Shown: positions 35,629 through 45,286, numbered from the stretch's first letter. The stretch: DNA of 64,000 nt from Chitinophaga jiangningensis (GCF_900142605.1 NZ_FRBL01000004.1:248001-312000); one strand, 5' to 3'. Notes: generated by a model not told the origin, from the letters alone. Made by a program: numbers and translations.

Positions 35629-38055
35629 ATGAAATGGAAACTTCCAATAGCGCTGCTGACAGGAGTTGTTACCGCAATGGCTTTCATCGTACCGCCGCCG
35701 GATGACTGGTCGGACCGCATCGTTAAGGCCCTGGAGCAATTTGTGAAGCGCTACCCTCAGGAGAAAGTCTACCTCCATATGGACAAAGACTACTATGCCG
35801 CCGGTGAGACCATCTGGTTCCGGGCATATATCACCCTGCAGGGCCTTCCCTCTACTCAGGCCACTAACCTCTACGTAGAACTGCTGGACAAGAATAACAA
35901 TATCATTCAGAAGAAACTGTTTGCCAGTGGCGGCGGTATGTCGCCCGGCGCTTTCGAACTGCCTGAAACGCAAAAACCCGGGACTTACCAGATCCGCGCC
36001 TATACTGCGTGGATGAACAACTTTGATCCGGCCTTCTTCTTCACGAAGAACTTCGAAATATTTGATCCGGCCAAAAAAGCTGTTCCTGAAGCCGACTCGC
36101 TGGCACAGGACTTTTCCGTGCAATTTTTCCCGGAAGGTGGTAACGCCATCGTAGGCCAGGCCGCCACGGTAGCTTTCAAAGCCATTGATCAGAACGGGTA
36201 TCCGATTGAAGTAACCGGTACCGTTAAAAGCAGCAAAGGTGACCAGACGGCAGCTATTAAGTCGGTACACGACGGTATGGGCAGTTTCGACTACACTCCC
36301 GCTGCCGGCGAAAAATACCAGGCAGTAGTGAAAAGTGCAAAAGGCCAGTCCAAAACTATTGACCTGCCAGCTGCACAATCAAAAGGCGTAACGCTGAAAG
36401 TTTATAATAAAGGCGCCAGGATCTTCTACCAGGCCGTTGCAGGCCCGGACAATGATACCAGCATGAATCAGCTGCTGGTATTGGCACAGATGAACCAGCA
36501 AATGGTATATAAAGCCAACCTGGACGTGGCAGATGGCCGTATCAGCGGATTTATACCTGCCACCAACATACCTTCCGGCATCGTGCAGATTTCCCTGTTT
36601 ACAAAATCAGGATTACCTGTTGCGCAGCGACTGGTGTTTGTAAAGAAAAACGATCTTCTCCAGATGGATGTACTGGAGTCGGATATTCACACGGAAGCGA
36701 GAACCAAGAACACGCTGGTTTTACGTCTCCCTGATACTATTAATACCAGTATATCCGTATCCATCACGGATGCTGAAGCCGTACCGGTGGAAACTAAAAA
36801 TGTAAATAATATTATTTCCAACCTGCTGCTGACATCCGATATCAAAGGTTTTGTGTACAATCCGGCCTGGTACTTCCGCAACGATTCCGCACAAACCCTG
36901 CAGGCACTGGACCTGGTGATGCTGACCAACGGCTGGACACGTTTCAGCTGGGAAAAAATACTTAACAACGAATACCCGCAAATCAAATATCCATACGAGC
37001 AGGGCTTGTCTATGGACGGAAAAGCCATGTCCGGCACAGGCAGACCATTGACAACCGGCGGTCAGATCGATATGATTATTAAAGTACCGGCAGATAGCTC
37101 CAGCCTCTTTGCACAGGCACCTGTGGATGATAAAGGGGAGTTCCATATTTCCGGAATGGTGTTTCCGGACACGGCCTACATCTACTACCAGGGCAATGAT
37201 GTGGCGAAGAAAAACAAAGACGTGAGTGTTAAATTTACCAACCATTTCTTCGAAAAGCCTTCCCTGATCAAGATTCCGGCACCTTTACGTGTACCTCCTC
37301 CGGTGGATAATACCGCACTGAAAGCTTTTCTGGCCAACGCTGCAGAAAGCAATAAAGTGAACAGGGCTATCAATAATAAAATGGTATACCTGAAAGAGGT
37401 AAACGTAAATGCGAAAAAGGAGAAACCGCAGGAAACTACAGAAAAACGATATGTAAGCGGTATGTTTGCCGGTGGTGATGGTATCACTTTCGACCTCACC
37501 AAGGAAACGCCTATAGCCATGAACGTATTTCAGTACCTGCAATCAAAGGTAGCAGGGCTGCAGATTACCGGCGATATTAATAATCCTTCTATCAGCTGGC
37601 GTGGTGGTGCGCCTGGATTATATCTGAACGAAATGCAGACAGATATCTCCATGCTCTCCTCTCTGCCAGTGACAGACATCGCGCTGATTAAAGTGATCCG
37701 CCCGCCATTTATGGGTATTGGTGGTGCGAATGGTGCCATCGCCATCTACACCAAAAAAGGTGGTGATAACGTACCGCAGAACGATCCCAGCATCCGCGGA
37801 TTTGAGCTGTATAAAAAAGCGGGTTATGCGATTGTAAAACAATTTTACTCTCCAGACTACAGCGTGAAAAAAGAAGTTCACTCCTTACCTGATAAACGTC
37901 TCACTTTATACTGGAACCCTAACGTGACAGTAGATACGCTGACGCATACGGCTAATATCGAATTCTACAACAATGATTTCACTAAGAAATTCAGAATGGT
38001 GGTAGAAGGTATGGCAGAAGATGGTAGTGTAGGGCATTTGGAGCAGGAGTTTTAG
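35629..38055 (+). CDS. MG2-domain protein with C-terminal TonB-receptor plug, no barrel
   Basis: The 808-residue protein has a signal peptide (LTGVVTAMAFI). A macroglobulin MG2-like domain starts at about 41 (KVYLHMDKDYYAAGETIWFRAYI) and more Ig/MG-type beta domains follow. From about residue 590 (YLKEVNVNAKKEKPQ) there is a plug-like module: NVFQYLQSKVAGLQITGDI, APGLYLNEMQTDI, ALIKVIRPPFMGIGGANGAIAIYTKKG. No transmembrane barrel follows, only about 120 residues. The combination is widespread in Bacteroidota and its function is unknown; a periplasmic or surface scaffold is an inference. It ends with a strong terminator hairpin. Confidence 0.8.
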   Translation: MKWKLPIALLTGVVTAMAFIVPPPDDWSDRIVKALEQFVKRYPQEKVYLHMDKDYYAAGETIWFRAYITLQGLPSTQATNLYVELLDKNNNIIQKKLFASGGGMSPGAFELPETQKPGTYQIRAYTAWMNNFDPAFFFTKNFEIFDPAKKAVPEADSLAQDFSVQFFPEGGNAIVGQAATVAFKAIDQNGYPIEVTGTVKSSKGDQTAAIKSVHDGMGSFDYTPAAGEKYQAVVKSAKGQSKTIDLPAAQSKGVTLKVYNKGARIFYQAVAGPDNDTSMNQLLVLAQMNQQMVYKANLDVADGRISGFIPATNIPSGIVQISLFTKSGLPVAQRLVFVKKNDLLQMDVLESDIHTEARTKNTLVLRLPDTINTSISVSITDAEAVPVETKNVNNIISNLLLTSDIKGFVYNPAWYFRNDSAQTLQALDLVMLTNGWTRFSWEKILNNEYPQIKYPYEQGLSMDGKAMSGTGRPLTTGGQIDMIIKVPADSSSLFAQAPVDDKGEFHISGMVFPDTAYIYYQGNDVAKKNKDVSVKFTNHFFEKPSLIKIPAPLRVPPPVDNTALKAFLANAAESNKVNRAINNKMVYLKEVNVNAKKEKPQETTEKRYVSGMFAGGDGITFDLTKETPIAMNVFQYLQSKVAGLQITGDINNPSISWRGGAPGLYLNEMQTDISMLSSLPVTDIALIKVIRPPFMGIGGANGAIAIYTKKGGDNVPQNDPSIRGFELYKKAGYAIVKQFYSPDYSVKKEVHSLPDKRLTLYWNPNVTVDTLTHTANIEFYNNDFTKKFRMVVEGMAEDGSVGHLEQEF

Positions 38056-38074
38056 ATTCCTCTCCTCACTTACA

Positions 38075-38109
38075 AAAAAGGGGAACGTCCGCCGGACGTT
38101 CCCCTTTTT
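38075..38109. terminator. Bidirectional terminator
   Basis: A perfect 16-bp stem (AAAAAGGGGAACGTCC and complement) with GCC loop, flanked by A- and T-runs, between the MG2/plug gene and the convergent porin gene. Confidence 0.9.
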
Positions 38110-38150
38110 ACTTCCTCCACCCTGGAGCAGAAAGTAAAAAAACAAGGAGG

Positions 38151-39317
38151 TTATAAAACAACTAATGGCGTTACGAAGCCAATCGAAAAGCGGTAGTTAT
38201 CGTTATTTGTCAATCCGAATGCTGATTTCGCATAATCAGAATGGCGATATATTCTACCTATCATGTTGCAGAAAATACGCAGGTTCACATCTTTGAGCGG
38301 GTATACTTCTATGCCCGGAATATAGCCCCAGGCGGTGCGCAGCTTGCTGGGAGCATTAGGATCAGGATTGCCATCCCAAAACGCAAAATCCACCATACCC
38401 TGGAAAGCGAAATGTACAATTTTACTCAATTGGATATCCGCGCTAACCCAATGGCTCATGTAACGTACCTGCTGTGCGGTGGAGTGAAGCTGACTTCTCA
38501 CCATATCAGTTACAATCATTTTGCGATCGAGGTTTTCCAGGCTTAATTTGAAATCATACTGCAAACGAAAGCCCTTTAACTGTAGCTGGTTACCGAAAGC
38601 AAAATAGTTCATGTACTGTTGCGTTGCCTCTTTAAAAATGCTATAGGACCAGATCGTTTGGAATTTGCCACCAAAGAAGCTTCCACGCCAGTTTGCAACG
38701 GCTGCAAACGGGAATTTGGCTTCATCAATACCAGGTATGGTATCATATAATTCATAAAAGGATTTTGTGCGGCTGTTGAGCAGTTGCACTGTAAACTCCT
38801 GATTTTTATTGGGCAGCCAGCCAAAGCCAACACCCGTCAGAAAGTTATCGGCGTACTCGATAATGTCAGAGTACTCGTAGATATCGATCGGGTTGGCATC
38901 AAACTCGTAACCGCCCCAGTCGGCGCAGAGTTTACCGGCATATATTTTCCAGTGCTCGTTAGGATCAAAACGGAGATAAGCCAGATCGGTAGATCTGCTG
39001 ATATTATCGATGGACTGCGTAATGGGATCGCGGGTGTAGCGGTCGCGGAAGCGGAAGTAAAGTTTATCTGTCACCTTTCCCCTGATTTCCAGCCTGAATT
39101 GCTCATTCACAAATTTAGAGCCCGTGTAGGTGCCGTTTACAAACTGATTACGTTCCGCAAAGCGCATATTGGCAATGAGGTCCATATTCTGTAACAACGA
39201 CACCTTAGAAGGGTTAATCAGGGGTTTGTAGATGGTATCCTGCGCTTCCTGCTGCTGGGCGGCCGCAGTAAATGATACCAGCAACAATACATACAATAGC
39301 CAATTACGTGTGTACAT
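38151..39317 (-). CDS. Outer-membrane porin, last gene of the asparagine/aspartate operon
   Basis: The 388-residue protein has a signal peptide (LVSFTAAAQQ). Its body is alternating aromatic strands typical of a 16-18-strand barrel (QFRLEIRGKVTDKLYFRFRDRYTRDP, WKIYAGKLCADWGGYEF, RFSIGFVTPLVVL). This is the phosphate-selective-porin (OprP/OprO) related group of Bacteroidota. It is 34 bp after dcu and in line with ansB and aspA, so the operon suggests uptake of asparagine or a dicarboxylate. The C terminus ends VVL rather than in Phe. The function is inferred from context. Confidence 0.75.
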   Translation of the reverse strand: MYTRNWLLYVLLLVSFTAAAQQQEAQDTIYKPLINPSKVSLLQNMDLIANMRFAERNQFVNGTYTGSKFVNEQFRLEIRGKVTDKLYFRFRDRYTRDPITQSIDNISRSTDLAYLRFDPNEHWKIYAGKLCADWGGYEFDANPIDIYEYSDIIEYADNFLTGVGFGWLPNKNQEFTVQLLNSRTKSFYELYDTIPGIDEAKFPFAAVANWRGSFFGGKFQTIWSYSIFKEATQQYMNYFAFGNQLQLKGFRLQYDFKLSLENLDRKMIVTDMVRSQLHSTAQQVRYMSHWVSADIQLSKIVHFAFQGMVDFAFWDGNPDPNAPSKLRTAWGYIPGIEVYPLKDVNLRIFCNMIGRIYRHSDYAKSAFGLTNNDNYRFSIGFVTPLVVL

Positions 39318-39351
39318 GTACGTTAGATTATGGTACTAAATGGATATCTGC

Positions 39352-40692
39352 TTACAGTAAGATACTTGCAAAGAAAAAGCCCGCCGCTACCGACATACCC
39401 ACCGCCACGAGTCCGGGTATCATAAAGCTGTGATTGACGAGGAACTTCCCGATATGTGTACTACCGGTGCGGTCAAAGTTTATGGCCGCCAGCAGTGTAG
39501 GATAACCGGGAAGTACAAAGTCGCCGTTTGCACCCGGGAACATGGCTACCAGGTGGGCAGGACTGATACCCAGTGCAAGGCCCAGTGGCGCCAGGGCCTG
39601 TGTGGTGGCAGCCTGGCTGAACAGCAGCATGCTCAGTAGGAATATGGCGATGGAGAAAGTCCACGGTGCCGATCTGACCATGTTGCCCAGTGCACTTTCA
39701 ATGATCGCCTGGTTGGTTTGCATGAAGGTGGCACTCATCCATACCACACCAAAAACGGATATTACAGCAACCGCACCGGCCGTAAACAGGCTGGCTTTGG
39801 AAACCGATTCAGCAGTTGTTTTGGTGAAGATCATAATAGCTGCGGCCGCACTGAGCATTATTAGCTCAATCATAGCAGCCATTTTAATATTACCCAGGTT
39901 ATTGATGGCCAGGTTGGCGTGTCCGGGTTCAAACGTAGGCAGCATTTTAGGGAACGCACCTACCATCACAATCAGTAAAACAGCGAGTCCAAAAATCGCT
40001 ACGGCTGTTTTAGCGCCAGGCTTCAGTGGCTCTCTGGATGCGGAGGTATCGAGATCGATGCTTTTTGCAAATTCCGGGTCTTTCATTTTTTCAAGGAACA
40101 CCGGATCTCGTTCCAGTTCCACACCTTTCTTCCAGCATACGGCTACCCCGCATAAGATGCCTACCAGGCAGGCCGGGATACTTACCATGATTACCTGTGG
40201 TAAACTGATGGCGCCGCCCAGTATAGATACCAGTGCTGCAGTGGCAGCGGATATGGGGCTGGCGGTAACGGCCAGGTGGGAAGCAATAACGGAAATACTG
40301 AGTGCTCTTTCAGGACGTATTCTTTTTTTGGTAGATACCTCTGCAATAATGGGGAGCAGCGAGTAAGTGATATGTGCAGTACCCGCAAACACAGAGAAAA
40401 CGAAGGTGGTTAACGGGGCTATCAGTACAATAAGCGATGGTTTACTACGCAATACTTTTTCCGCCAGCCGCACCATATATTCCATACCGCCGGCTGCCTG
40501 CAAGGTGGCCGCAGTGCTTACCACCGACAAAATAATCAACATCACGTCGATCGGCGGGTCCGCAGGTGCCATGCGGAACACAAACACAAATATCATGAGC
40601 GCCACCATTCCCATCACTCCCAGTCCAATCCCTTTCATGCGCGCACCGATCAAAATAGCCACTAATAAGATGGCAAACTGAATCCAAATCAT
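39352..40692 (-). CDS. dcuB: Anaerobic C4-dicarboxylate transporter, Dcu family
   Basis: The 446-residue protein has 10-12 hydrophobic segments and the Dcu marks ARMKGIGLGVMGMVALMIFVFVF, ADPPIDVMLIILSVV, AAGGMEYMVRLAEKVLR, FAGTAHITYSLLPIIAEV, ERALSISVIASHLAVTASPISAAT and, at the C terminus, FPGANGDFVLPGYPT. DcuA and DcuB exchange aspartate, fumarate, malate and succinate across the inner membrane. Gene order aspA-ansB-dcu supports aspartate/fumarate traffic. DcuA versus DcuB cannot be told from sequence alone; the symbol is provisional. Confidence 0.9.
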   Translation of the reverse strand: MIWIQFAILLVAILIGARMKGIGLGVMGMVALMIFVFVFRMAPADPPIDVMLIILSVVSTAATLQAAGGMEYMVRLAEKVLRSKPSLIVLIAPLTTFVFSVFAGTAHITYSLLPIIAEVSTKKRIRPERALSISVIASHLAVTASPISAATAALVSILGGAISLPQVIMVSIPACLVGILCGVAVCWKKGVELERDPVFLEKMKDPEFAKSIDLDTSASREPLKPGAKTAVAIFGLAVLLIVMVGAFPKMLPTFEPGHANLAINNLGNIKMAAMIELIMLSAAAAIMIFTKTTAESVSKASLFTAGAVAVISVFGVVWMSATFMQTNQAIIESALGNMVRSAPWTFSIAIFLLSMLLFSQAATTQALAPLGLALGISPAHLVAMFPGANGDFVLPGYPTLLAAINFDRTGSTHIGKFLVNHSFMIPGLVAVGMSVAAGFFFASILL

Positions 40693-40734
40693 ACTGTTGA
40701 ATATAAACGGTGATATTAAATACTACGGAACATG

Positions 40735-41883
40735 CTAGTATTCGAAAAAGTAACCCTGAATGGTGGAAGGGCTCGATGTTTTCAGCAATGACAATTGTAA
40801 TAATACTCTTGCTTTCTCGGGGTTGAGATCATCTGATACGATAGTACCAAGGGCCTTGTCGTCTGTTTCGCCGTTGAGTGTTACACGTCCGCTCGGCACT
40901 CTGGCCGCTCTTACTACTACAATTCCTTTTGCGGTGGCCTGTTTCACTTTTGTTTCTACTGTAGGGTAAAGGTTTCCGTTTCCTACCCCTGCGATCACAA
41001 TACCTTTGGTGCCGTTGTTCATGAGGCAATCCATCAGGGTTGGATCAGGATTGGAGTAACCATACAGGATGTCCACTTTAGGCAGTTCATTCACATTGGA
41101 AACATCAAAGATGGTTTGGGTGGTATGCTTGCGGAGCGTAGCGTGATACCAGGCCACTTTACCGTCAAATACATATCCCAGCGGGCCGGTGTTTGGTGCT
41201 TTAAAGGTAGCGGTGCTGGTAGTATTTGTTTTATTAACCTCGCGTCCGGAAAAGATTTCTTCATTCATGGAAACCAGTATTCCCCTGCCGGTGGAAGATT
41301 TATCGGATGCAACCACGATAGCATCGTAAAGATTTTTAGGACCGTCGGCGGAGATGGCGGTGGCGGAGCGCATGGCGCCTACCATTACCACTGGCTTATT
41401 GGATTTAACAGTCAATTCCAGGAAGAAGGCAGTTTCGCCCTGCGTGTCCGTTCCGTGGGTGATTACCACACCGTCCACATCGGAGCGTTGCAGTACCTGA
41501 TTCACCCGTTTGGCGAGCTTGAGCCAAACACTGTCCGTCATGGCCTGGCTTCCCACAGAAGCTACCTGTTCTCCTTCCAGGTTAGCCACTTTATAGGCTT
41601 CCGGTACGGCATTGAGCAGGTCTTCGATCGGGAGTTTTCCGGCTGTATAGCCGGCGGCGACACTCGAGGTGCCGGCGCCGGCTATGGTACCACCAGTAGC
41701 CAGGATTACTATATTAGGCAAGTTTTTGTTTTTTGGGGGGCGAGAAGGGGTGGTGGCTGTTTGTGTTGTTTCTGCCCGTTTTTTCTTTTTCTTTTGCGCC
41801 TGTGCCTCCATCGGAGTCACCTGAAATATACCCGTCATGCAGGCTAACAGTAAGCCATAAACGAAAATAGAAGAACGTAACAT
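40735..41883 (-). CDS. ansB: Type II (periplasmic) L-asparaginase
   Basis: The 382-residue protein has a signal peptide (LLACMTGIFQVTPMEAQAQ) followed by a very basic linker (KKKKKRAETTQT). The catalytic domain has the first Thr in ILATGGTIAGAG, the Tyr-containing loop VAAGYTAGKLPIE, and the second Thr in THGTDTQGETAFFLE. The usual HGTDTMEETA reads HGTDTQGETA, a small local change. It hydrolyses asparagine to aspartate and ammonia in the periplasm. It sits between aspA (14 bp upstream) and dcu, giving a direct Asn-to-fumarate route. Confidence 0.95.
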   Translation of the reverse strand: MLRSSIFVYGLLLACMTGIFQVTPMEAQAQKKKKKRAETTQTATTPSRPPKNKNLPNIVILATGGTIAGAGTSSVAAGYTAGKLPIEDLLNAVPEAYKVANLEGEQVASVGSQAMTDSVWLKLAKRVNQVLQRSDVDGVVITHGTDTQGETAFFLELTVKSNKPVVMVGAMRSATAISADGPKNLYDAIVVASDKSSTGRGILVSMNEEIFSGREVNKTNTTSTATFKAPNTGPLGYVFDGKVAWYHATLRKHTTQTIFDVSNVNELPKVDILYGYSNPDPTLMDCLMNNGTKGIVIAGVGNGNLYPTVETKVKQATAKGIVVVRAARVPSGRVTLNGETDDKALGTIVSDDLNPEKARVLLQLSLLKTSSPSTIQGYFFEY

Positions 41884-41897
41884 ACCTATAGTAATTT

Positions 41898-43301
41898 TTA
41901 TTGGATGAATTGAGGTCTGATCAGATTGTCGAAAGTGAAGATCTCATCCCATTTTTCCTGTGTGATGTATTTCTTTTCTTTTACAACCAGGTCGTGCACC
42001 GACTTCCCTGTTTCCAGGGCTTCGCGGGCCACACCGGCGGATTTTTCATATCCGATAACAGGGTTGAGCTGGGTAACAATACCGATGCTGTTCATCACCA
42101 TCTGGCGGGTATGTTCCGCGTTGGCGGTGATGCCCACCACGCATTTGTCCTTCAGGGTTCTGCAGGCGTTACCCATATAAGTAATAGCAGTAAACAGGGA
42201 GAAGGCCAGTACAGGTTCCATTACGTTCAGCTGTAACTGTCCGGCTTCTGCGGCCAGGGTTACGGTGAGGTCGGCACCAATTACATAGAAGGCCGTCTGG
42301 TTTACTACTTCCGGAATTACCGGGTTTACCTTACCGGGCATGATAGAAGAACCTGGCTGCATAGGCGGCAGGTTAATTTCGTTTAGCCCTGTACGAGGTC
42401 CGGAGGATAGTAGGCGTAAGTCGTTACAGATCTTAGAAACCTTAATAGCCGTGCGTTTCAGTACACCAGAGAGTTGCACATAGGCACCGGTATCATAGGT
42501 AGCTTCGATGAGATCTGCTGCCAGAATTAAATCCAGGCCGGTAACATCTCTCAGATGTTTGGTTACTAATTCAGAATAGCCTTTAGGTGCATTTACGCCG
42601 GTACCGATGGCGGTGGCGCCCATATTGATTTCTGAGATCAGTCGTTTACTGTCTTCCACCCTGGGTACCTCTTCGCCGATGTTGGTGGCAAAAGCGCGGA
42701 ACTCGTCGCCCATGCTCATAGGCACTGCATCCTGCAATTGGGTACGACCCATTTTCAATACGTTGCTGAACTCATTTCCTTTGGCTTCAAACGCCTGGCC
42801 CAGCTCAGCCAGTATTTCCTTGTAGCTGGTCAGTTTATTGATCAGCGCAATACGGAAAGCGGTAGGGTATGCATCATTAGTGGATTGTGAGCAGTTCACG
42901 TGGTTGTTGGGATGGCAGAATTCATATTCGCCTTTTTTCTTACCCATCATTTCCAGGGCCACGTTCGCGATTACTTCGTTTGCGTTCATGTTTACCGAAG
43001 TACCGGCGCCGCCCTGAATCAGATCGCTGAGAAACTGATCATTAAACTCTCCGTTGATGACGCGGTCGCTGGCCTTGATGATGTATTCTGCAATGTTCTT
43101 ATCCAACACGCCCAGGTCGCGATTGGCCATGGCAGCAGCTTTCTTAACATAACCCAGTGCCTGTACCATCAGGGGTTCCACCTTTAAAGGAATACCGGTT
43201 ATATGGAAATTCTCAAGTGCTCTTAATGTTTGGATACCGTAGTATACATCCTGTGGGATTTCCATTTCACCCAGGAAATCATGTTCGATTCTCTTTGACA
43301 T
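41898..43301 (-). CDS. aspA: Aspartate ammonia-lyase
   Basis: The 467-residue enzyme has the fumarase/aspartase signature GSSIMPGKVNPVIPE. The conserved blocks MGRTQLQDAVPMSMGDEF and FCHPNNHVNCSQSTNDAYPTAFR mark it as aspartase rather than fumarase. It turns aspartate into fumarate and ammonia. It is first in an operon with ansB, dcu and a porin, with a -7-like TACCTTCC at 43323-43330 about 21 bp before the start. Length is as expected. Confidence 0.94.
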   Translation of the reverse strand: MSKRIEHDFLGEMEIPQDVYYGIQTLRALENFHITGIPLKVEPLMVQALGYVKKAAAMANRDLGVLDKNIAEYIIKASDRVINGEFNDQFLSDLIQGGAGTSVNMNANEVIANVALEMMGKKKGEYEFCHPNNHVNCSQSTNDAYPTAFRIALINKLTSYKEILAELGQAFEAKGNEFSNVLKMGRTQLQDAVPMSMGDEFRAFATNIGEEVPRVEDSKRLISEINMGATAIGTGVNAPKGYSELVTKHLRDVTGLDLILAADLIEATYDTGAYVQLSGVLKRTAIKVSKICNDLRLLSSGPRTGLNEINLPPMQPGSSIMPGKVNPVIPEVVNQTAFYVIGADLTVTLAAEAGQLQLNVMEPVLAFSLFTAITYMGNACRTLKDKCVVGITANAEHTRQMVMNSIGIVTQLNPVIGYEKSAGVAREALETGKSVHDLVVKEKKYITQEKWDEIFTFDNLIRPQFIQ

Positions 43302-43322
43302 ATTGTATAAAGATTTAAAACA

Positions 43323-43330
43323 GGAAGGTA
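43323..43330 (-). promoter_or_regulatory. Putative -7 box of the aspA operon
   Basis: The minus strand reads TACCTTCC, preceded about 15 bp upstream by TTGTTG. The first five bases match the bioA element TACCTTCG. No operator is evident. Confidence 0.35.
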
Positions 43331-43437
43331 AATGCTTTTACAACAATGGCAGGTCAGAAATTGTTTGGTGATATGCAGTAATCAGCAATTATTTAAAGTA
43401 ACTTCAAGGCTAACACCTTATTTTTTTTGAGAAAAAC

Positions 43438-44538
43438 ATGCGATACCGTTATTATCTTATCTATTTTCTGATTTTTGCTTTTGCGCTGGAGAGCGATGCT
43501 CAAAAATTAAAACCGGGCTTTGATGCCGCCGAGTACCAGCAACTGATGCTGATTATTAACAGGTCTATGGATACACCATGGACCAAGGTAAAAACCCCAA
43601 TGCCTGCTCACTGTAAGATGATTTACCGTTCTGCGGAGGCTGGAATGCTGAACCGCTGGGACTTGTGGTTACGGGATGATAAGGTGGCCATTATCCAGAT
43701 ACGAGGTACCAACGGAACAGCCGTTTCCTGGATGGAGAACTTTTATGCAGGCATGATTCCGGCAAAGGGAACGTTACAATTAAGCGACAGTACGCGGTTT
43801 GACTATACTCTTTCCAATGATCCGCAGGCGTATGTGCATGCAGGTTGGATGATTGGTTTGGCGGCGTTGGGTCCTGATATTGTCAGGAAGATAAAAGAGT
43901 GCTACCGGGAAGGTGTACACGATTTTATTATAACCGGTCATAGCCAGGGTGGCGCCATAACATTCCTCCTTAGAAGTTGGCTGGCGTACTTACCTGATAT
44001 GCCCAAAGACATCGTATATAAGACTTACAGCAGTGCCGCACCGAAGCCGGGCAACCTCAGTTATGCATATGATTATGATTACATCACCCGTGATGGCTGG
44101 GGATTACGTGTGGTGAATGCGAGGGACTGGGTGGCAGAAACGCCGTTTTCTATTCAAACCACCCGCGACTTCTCCCCTGTTAATCCTTTTACAGATATTA
44201 AGAAATCACTGAAGAAGCAAAAGTGGCCTGCAAGGGCGGGATTGAAATATTTGTATGGCCGGCTGGATCGTCCGTCGAAGCGGGCTAGCAGGCGTATGCA
44301 ACGTATACTGGGTAACACCTTGTACAAGCGGGTGGAAAAGGTATTACCAGGGTATGAGCGGCCGCCGTTTGTAAACAGCCATAACTATTCGCCTGCGGGT
44401 ACCCCGGTAATATTATATCCTGTTGCCGGCTACGACGAGAAATTTCCTTTTGATGGAAAGAATATCTTCCTGCATCATAATACCGCCAATTATATCTGGT
44501 TAACGGAACAGATTTATGGAAAAGGCGCAACGGATTAA
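43438..44538 (+). CDS. Secreted class-3 (fungal-type) lipase-like protein
   Basis: The 366-residue protein has a signal peptide (LIFAFALESDAQ). The alpha/beta-hydrolase core contains DKVAIIQIRGT, then FIITGHSQGGAITFLL with nucleophile Ser169 in GHSQG and VYKTYSSAAPKPGNLSYA. The histidine is probably in NSHNYSP or FLHHNTANY near the end. Family class-3 lipases act on acylglycerols or phospholipids; the substrate here is unknown. The last 4 bp overlap the end of the convergent gene 44535-45083. Confidence 0.82.
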   Translation: MRYRYYLIYFLIFAFALESDAQKLKPGFDAAEYQQLMLIINRSMDTPWTKVKTPMPAHCKMIYRSAEAGMLNRWDLWLRDDKVAIIQIRGTNGTAVSWMENFYAGMIPAKGTLQLSDSTRFDYTLSNDPQAYVHAGWMIGLAALGPDIVRKIKECYREGVHDFIITGHSQGGAITFLLRSWLAYLPDMPKDIVYKTYSSAAPKPGNLSYAYDYDYITRDGWGLRVVNARDWVAETPFSIQTTRDFSPVNPFTDIKKSLKKQKWPARAGLKYLYGRLDRPSKRASRRMQRILGNTLYKRVEKVLPGYERPPFVNSHNYSPAGTPVILYPVAGYDEKFPFDGKNIFLHHNTANYIWLTEQIYGKGATD

Positions 44539-45083
44539 TCGCTGCTGCCTCCCTTCTCCCCTACGAACCAATGTTCCTTATCACGAAAAAGTACGTTAAA
44601 GGTGGTGAGGGAGCCGTAAATGCGTGTGATGTATTGCTGGAGATTTATTTTCTCTTCATCAGAGAGTACTTTATGGCTGTTGATGTTTTGCTCCAGCACG
44701 CGGAGGCGGTCGCGCAGCATCACGATCTTATGAAAGAAGGCATCAATTGGAATTTCTTTTGCTTTCAGGGATGCATCGCCGGGTTGGAGTATCAGGGTGC
44801 CGTTTCTCCATTTATCGCCCAGGGGCACTATTTCGGAGAAGCCGCCCCAGAGGCGCAGGATTTTCAGCAGGGATGTTTCTACTTCCGACAGTGTTTCTAC
44901 TTCAGTTGTTTTGTTTTCTGCTACCAGTACTTCGAAGAGCGGATCGGTTTTATCTACGAGTTTGATACCGTGGTCCATGAAGGTTACCTGGTATTGTGCG
45001 TAACGGATACCGATGATAACGCCCGGGCCAAAATGTGCGTGCTGCACTCTGCTGCCAATGCCTAAGGTCAGTTCTTCTTCCAT
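44535..45083 (-). CDS. Conserved hypothetical with N-terminal CarD/UvrD-like KOW fold
   Basis: The 182-residue protein begins GSRVQHAHFGPGVIIGIRYAQYQVTFMDHGIKLVD, which resembles the small beta-barrel (Tudor-like) modules at UvrD C termini and in CarD that bind RNA polymerase or nucleic acid. The rest is helical and acidic, with no known motif. No signal peptide, so it is cytoplasmic. A five-hairpin cluster lies upstream of it. I do not recognise a named family. Confidence 0.6.
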   Translation of the reverse strand: MEEELTLGIGSRVQHAHFGPGVIIGIRYAQYQVTFMDHGIKLVDKTDPLFEVLVAENKTTEVETLSEVETSLLKILRLWGGFSEIVPLGDKWRNGTLILQPGDASLKAKEIPIDAFFHKIVMLRDRLRVLEQNINSHKVLSDEEKINLQQYITRIYGSLTTFNVLFRDKEHWFVGEKGGSSD

Positions 45084-45114
45084 CTGATTTTTTGTATAAA
45101 CTTATGGAATTTTT

Positions 45115-45281
45115 CGGTTTTTCATGAGCTGACTTCGGCAGCTCATGAAAAACCGAAGTGGCAGAAGCTTGCGCTTCTGCCACTTCGGTTTTGAGTTAAG
45201 GACAGTACCTGCGGTACAGTCCTTTTGTTGCATAGCCGCACGAAGCGCGGCATCACCTAATGACACCGAAGGTGTCATTAG
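45115..45281. repeat. Cluster of five hairpins
   Basis: Five inverted repeats follow each other: 45115-45154 (TTC loop, near-perfect 17-bp stem), 45152-45189 (17-bp stem, TTGC loop), 45198-45224 (12-bp stem with one mismatch, TGC loop), 45235-45251 (5-bp stem) and 45257-45281 (11-bp stem, GAA loop). The first two share foot bases. They fill the gap between 44535-45083 and 45287-46492, both on the minus strand. Confidence 0.85.
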
Positions 45282-45286
45282 AAAAT

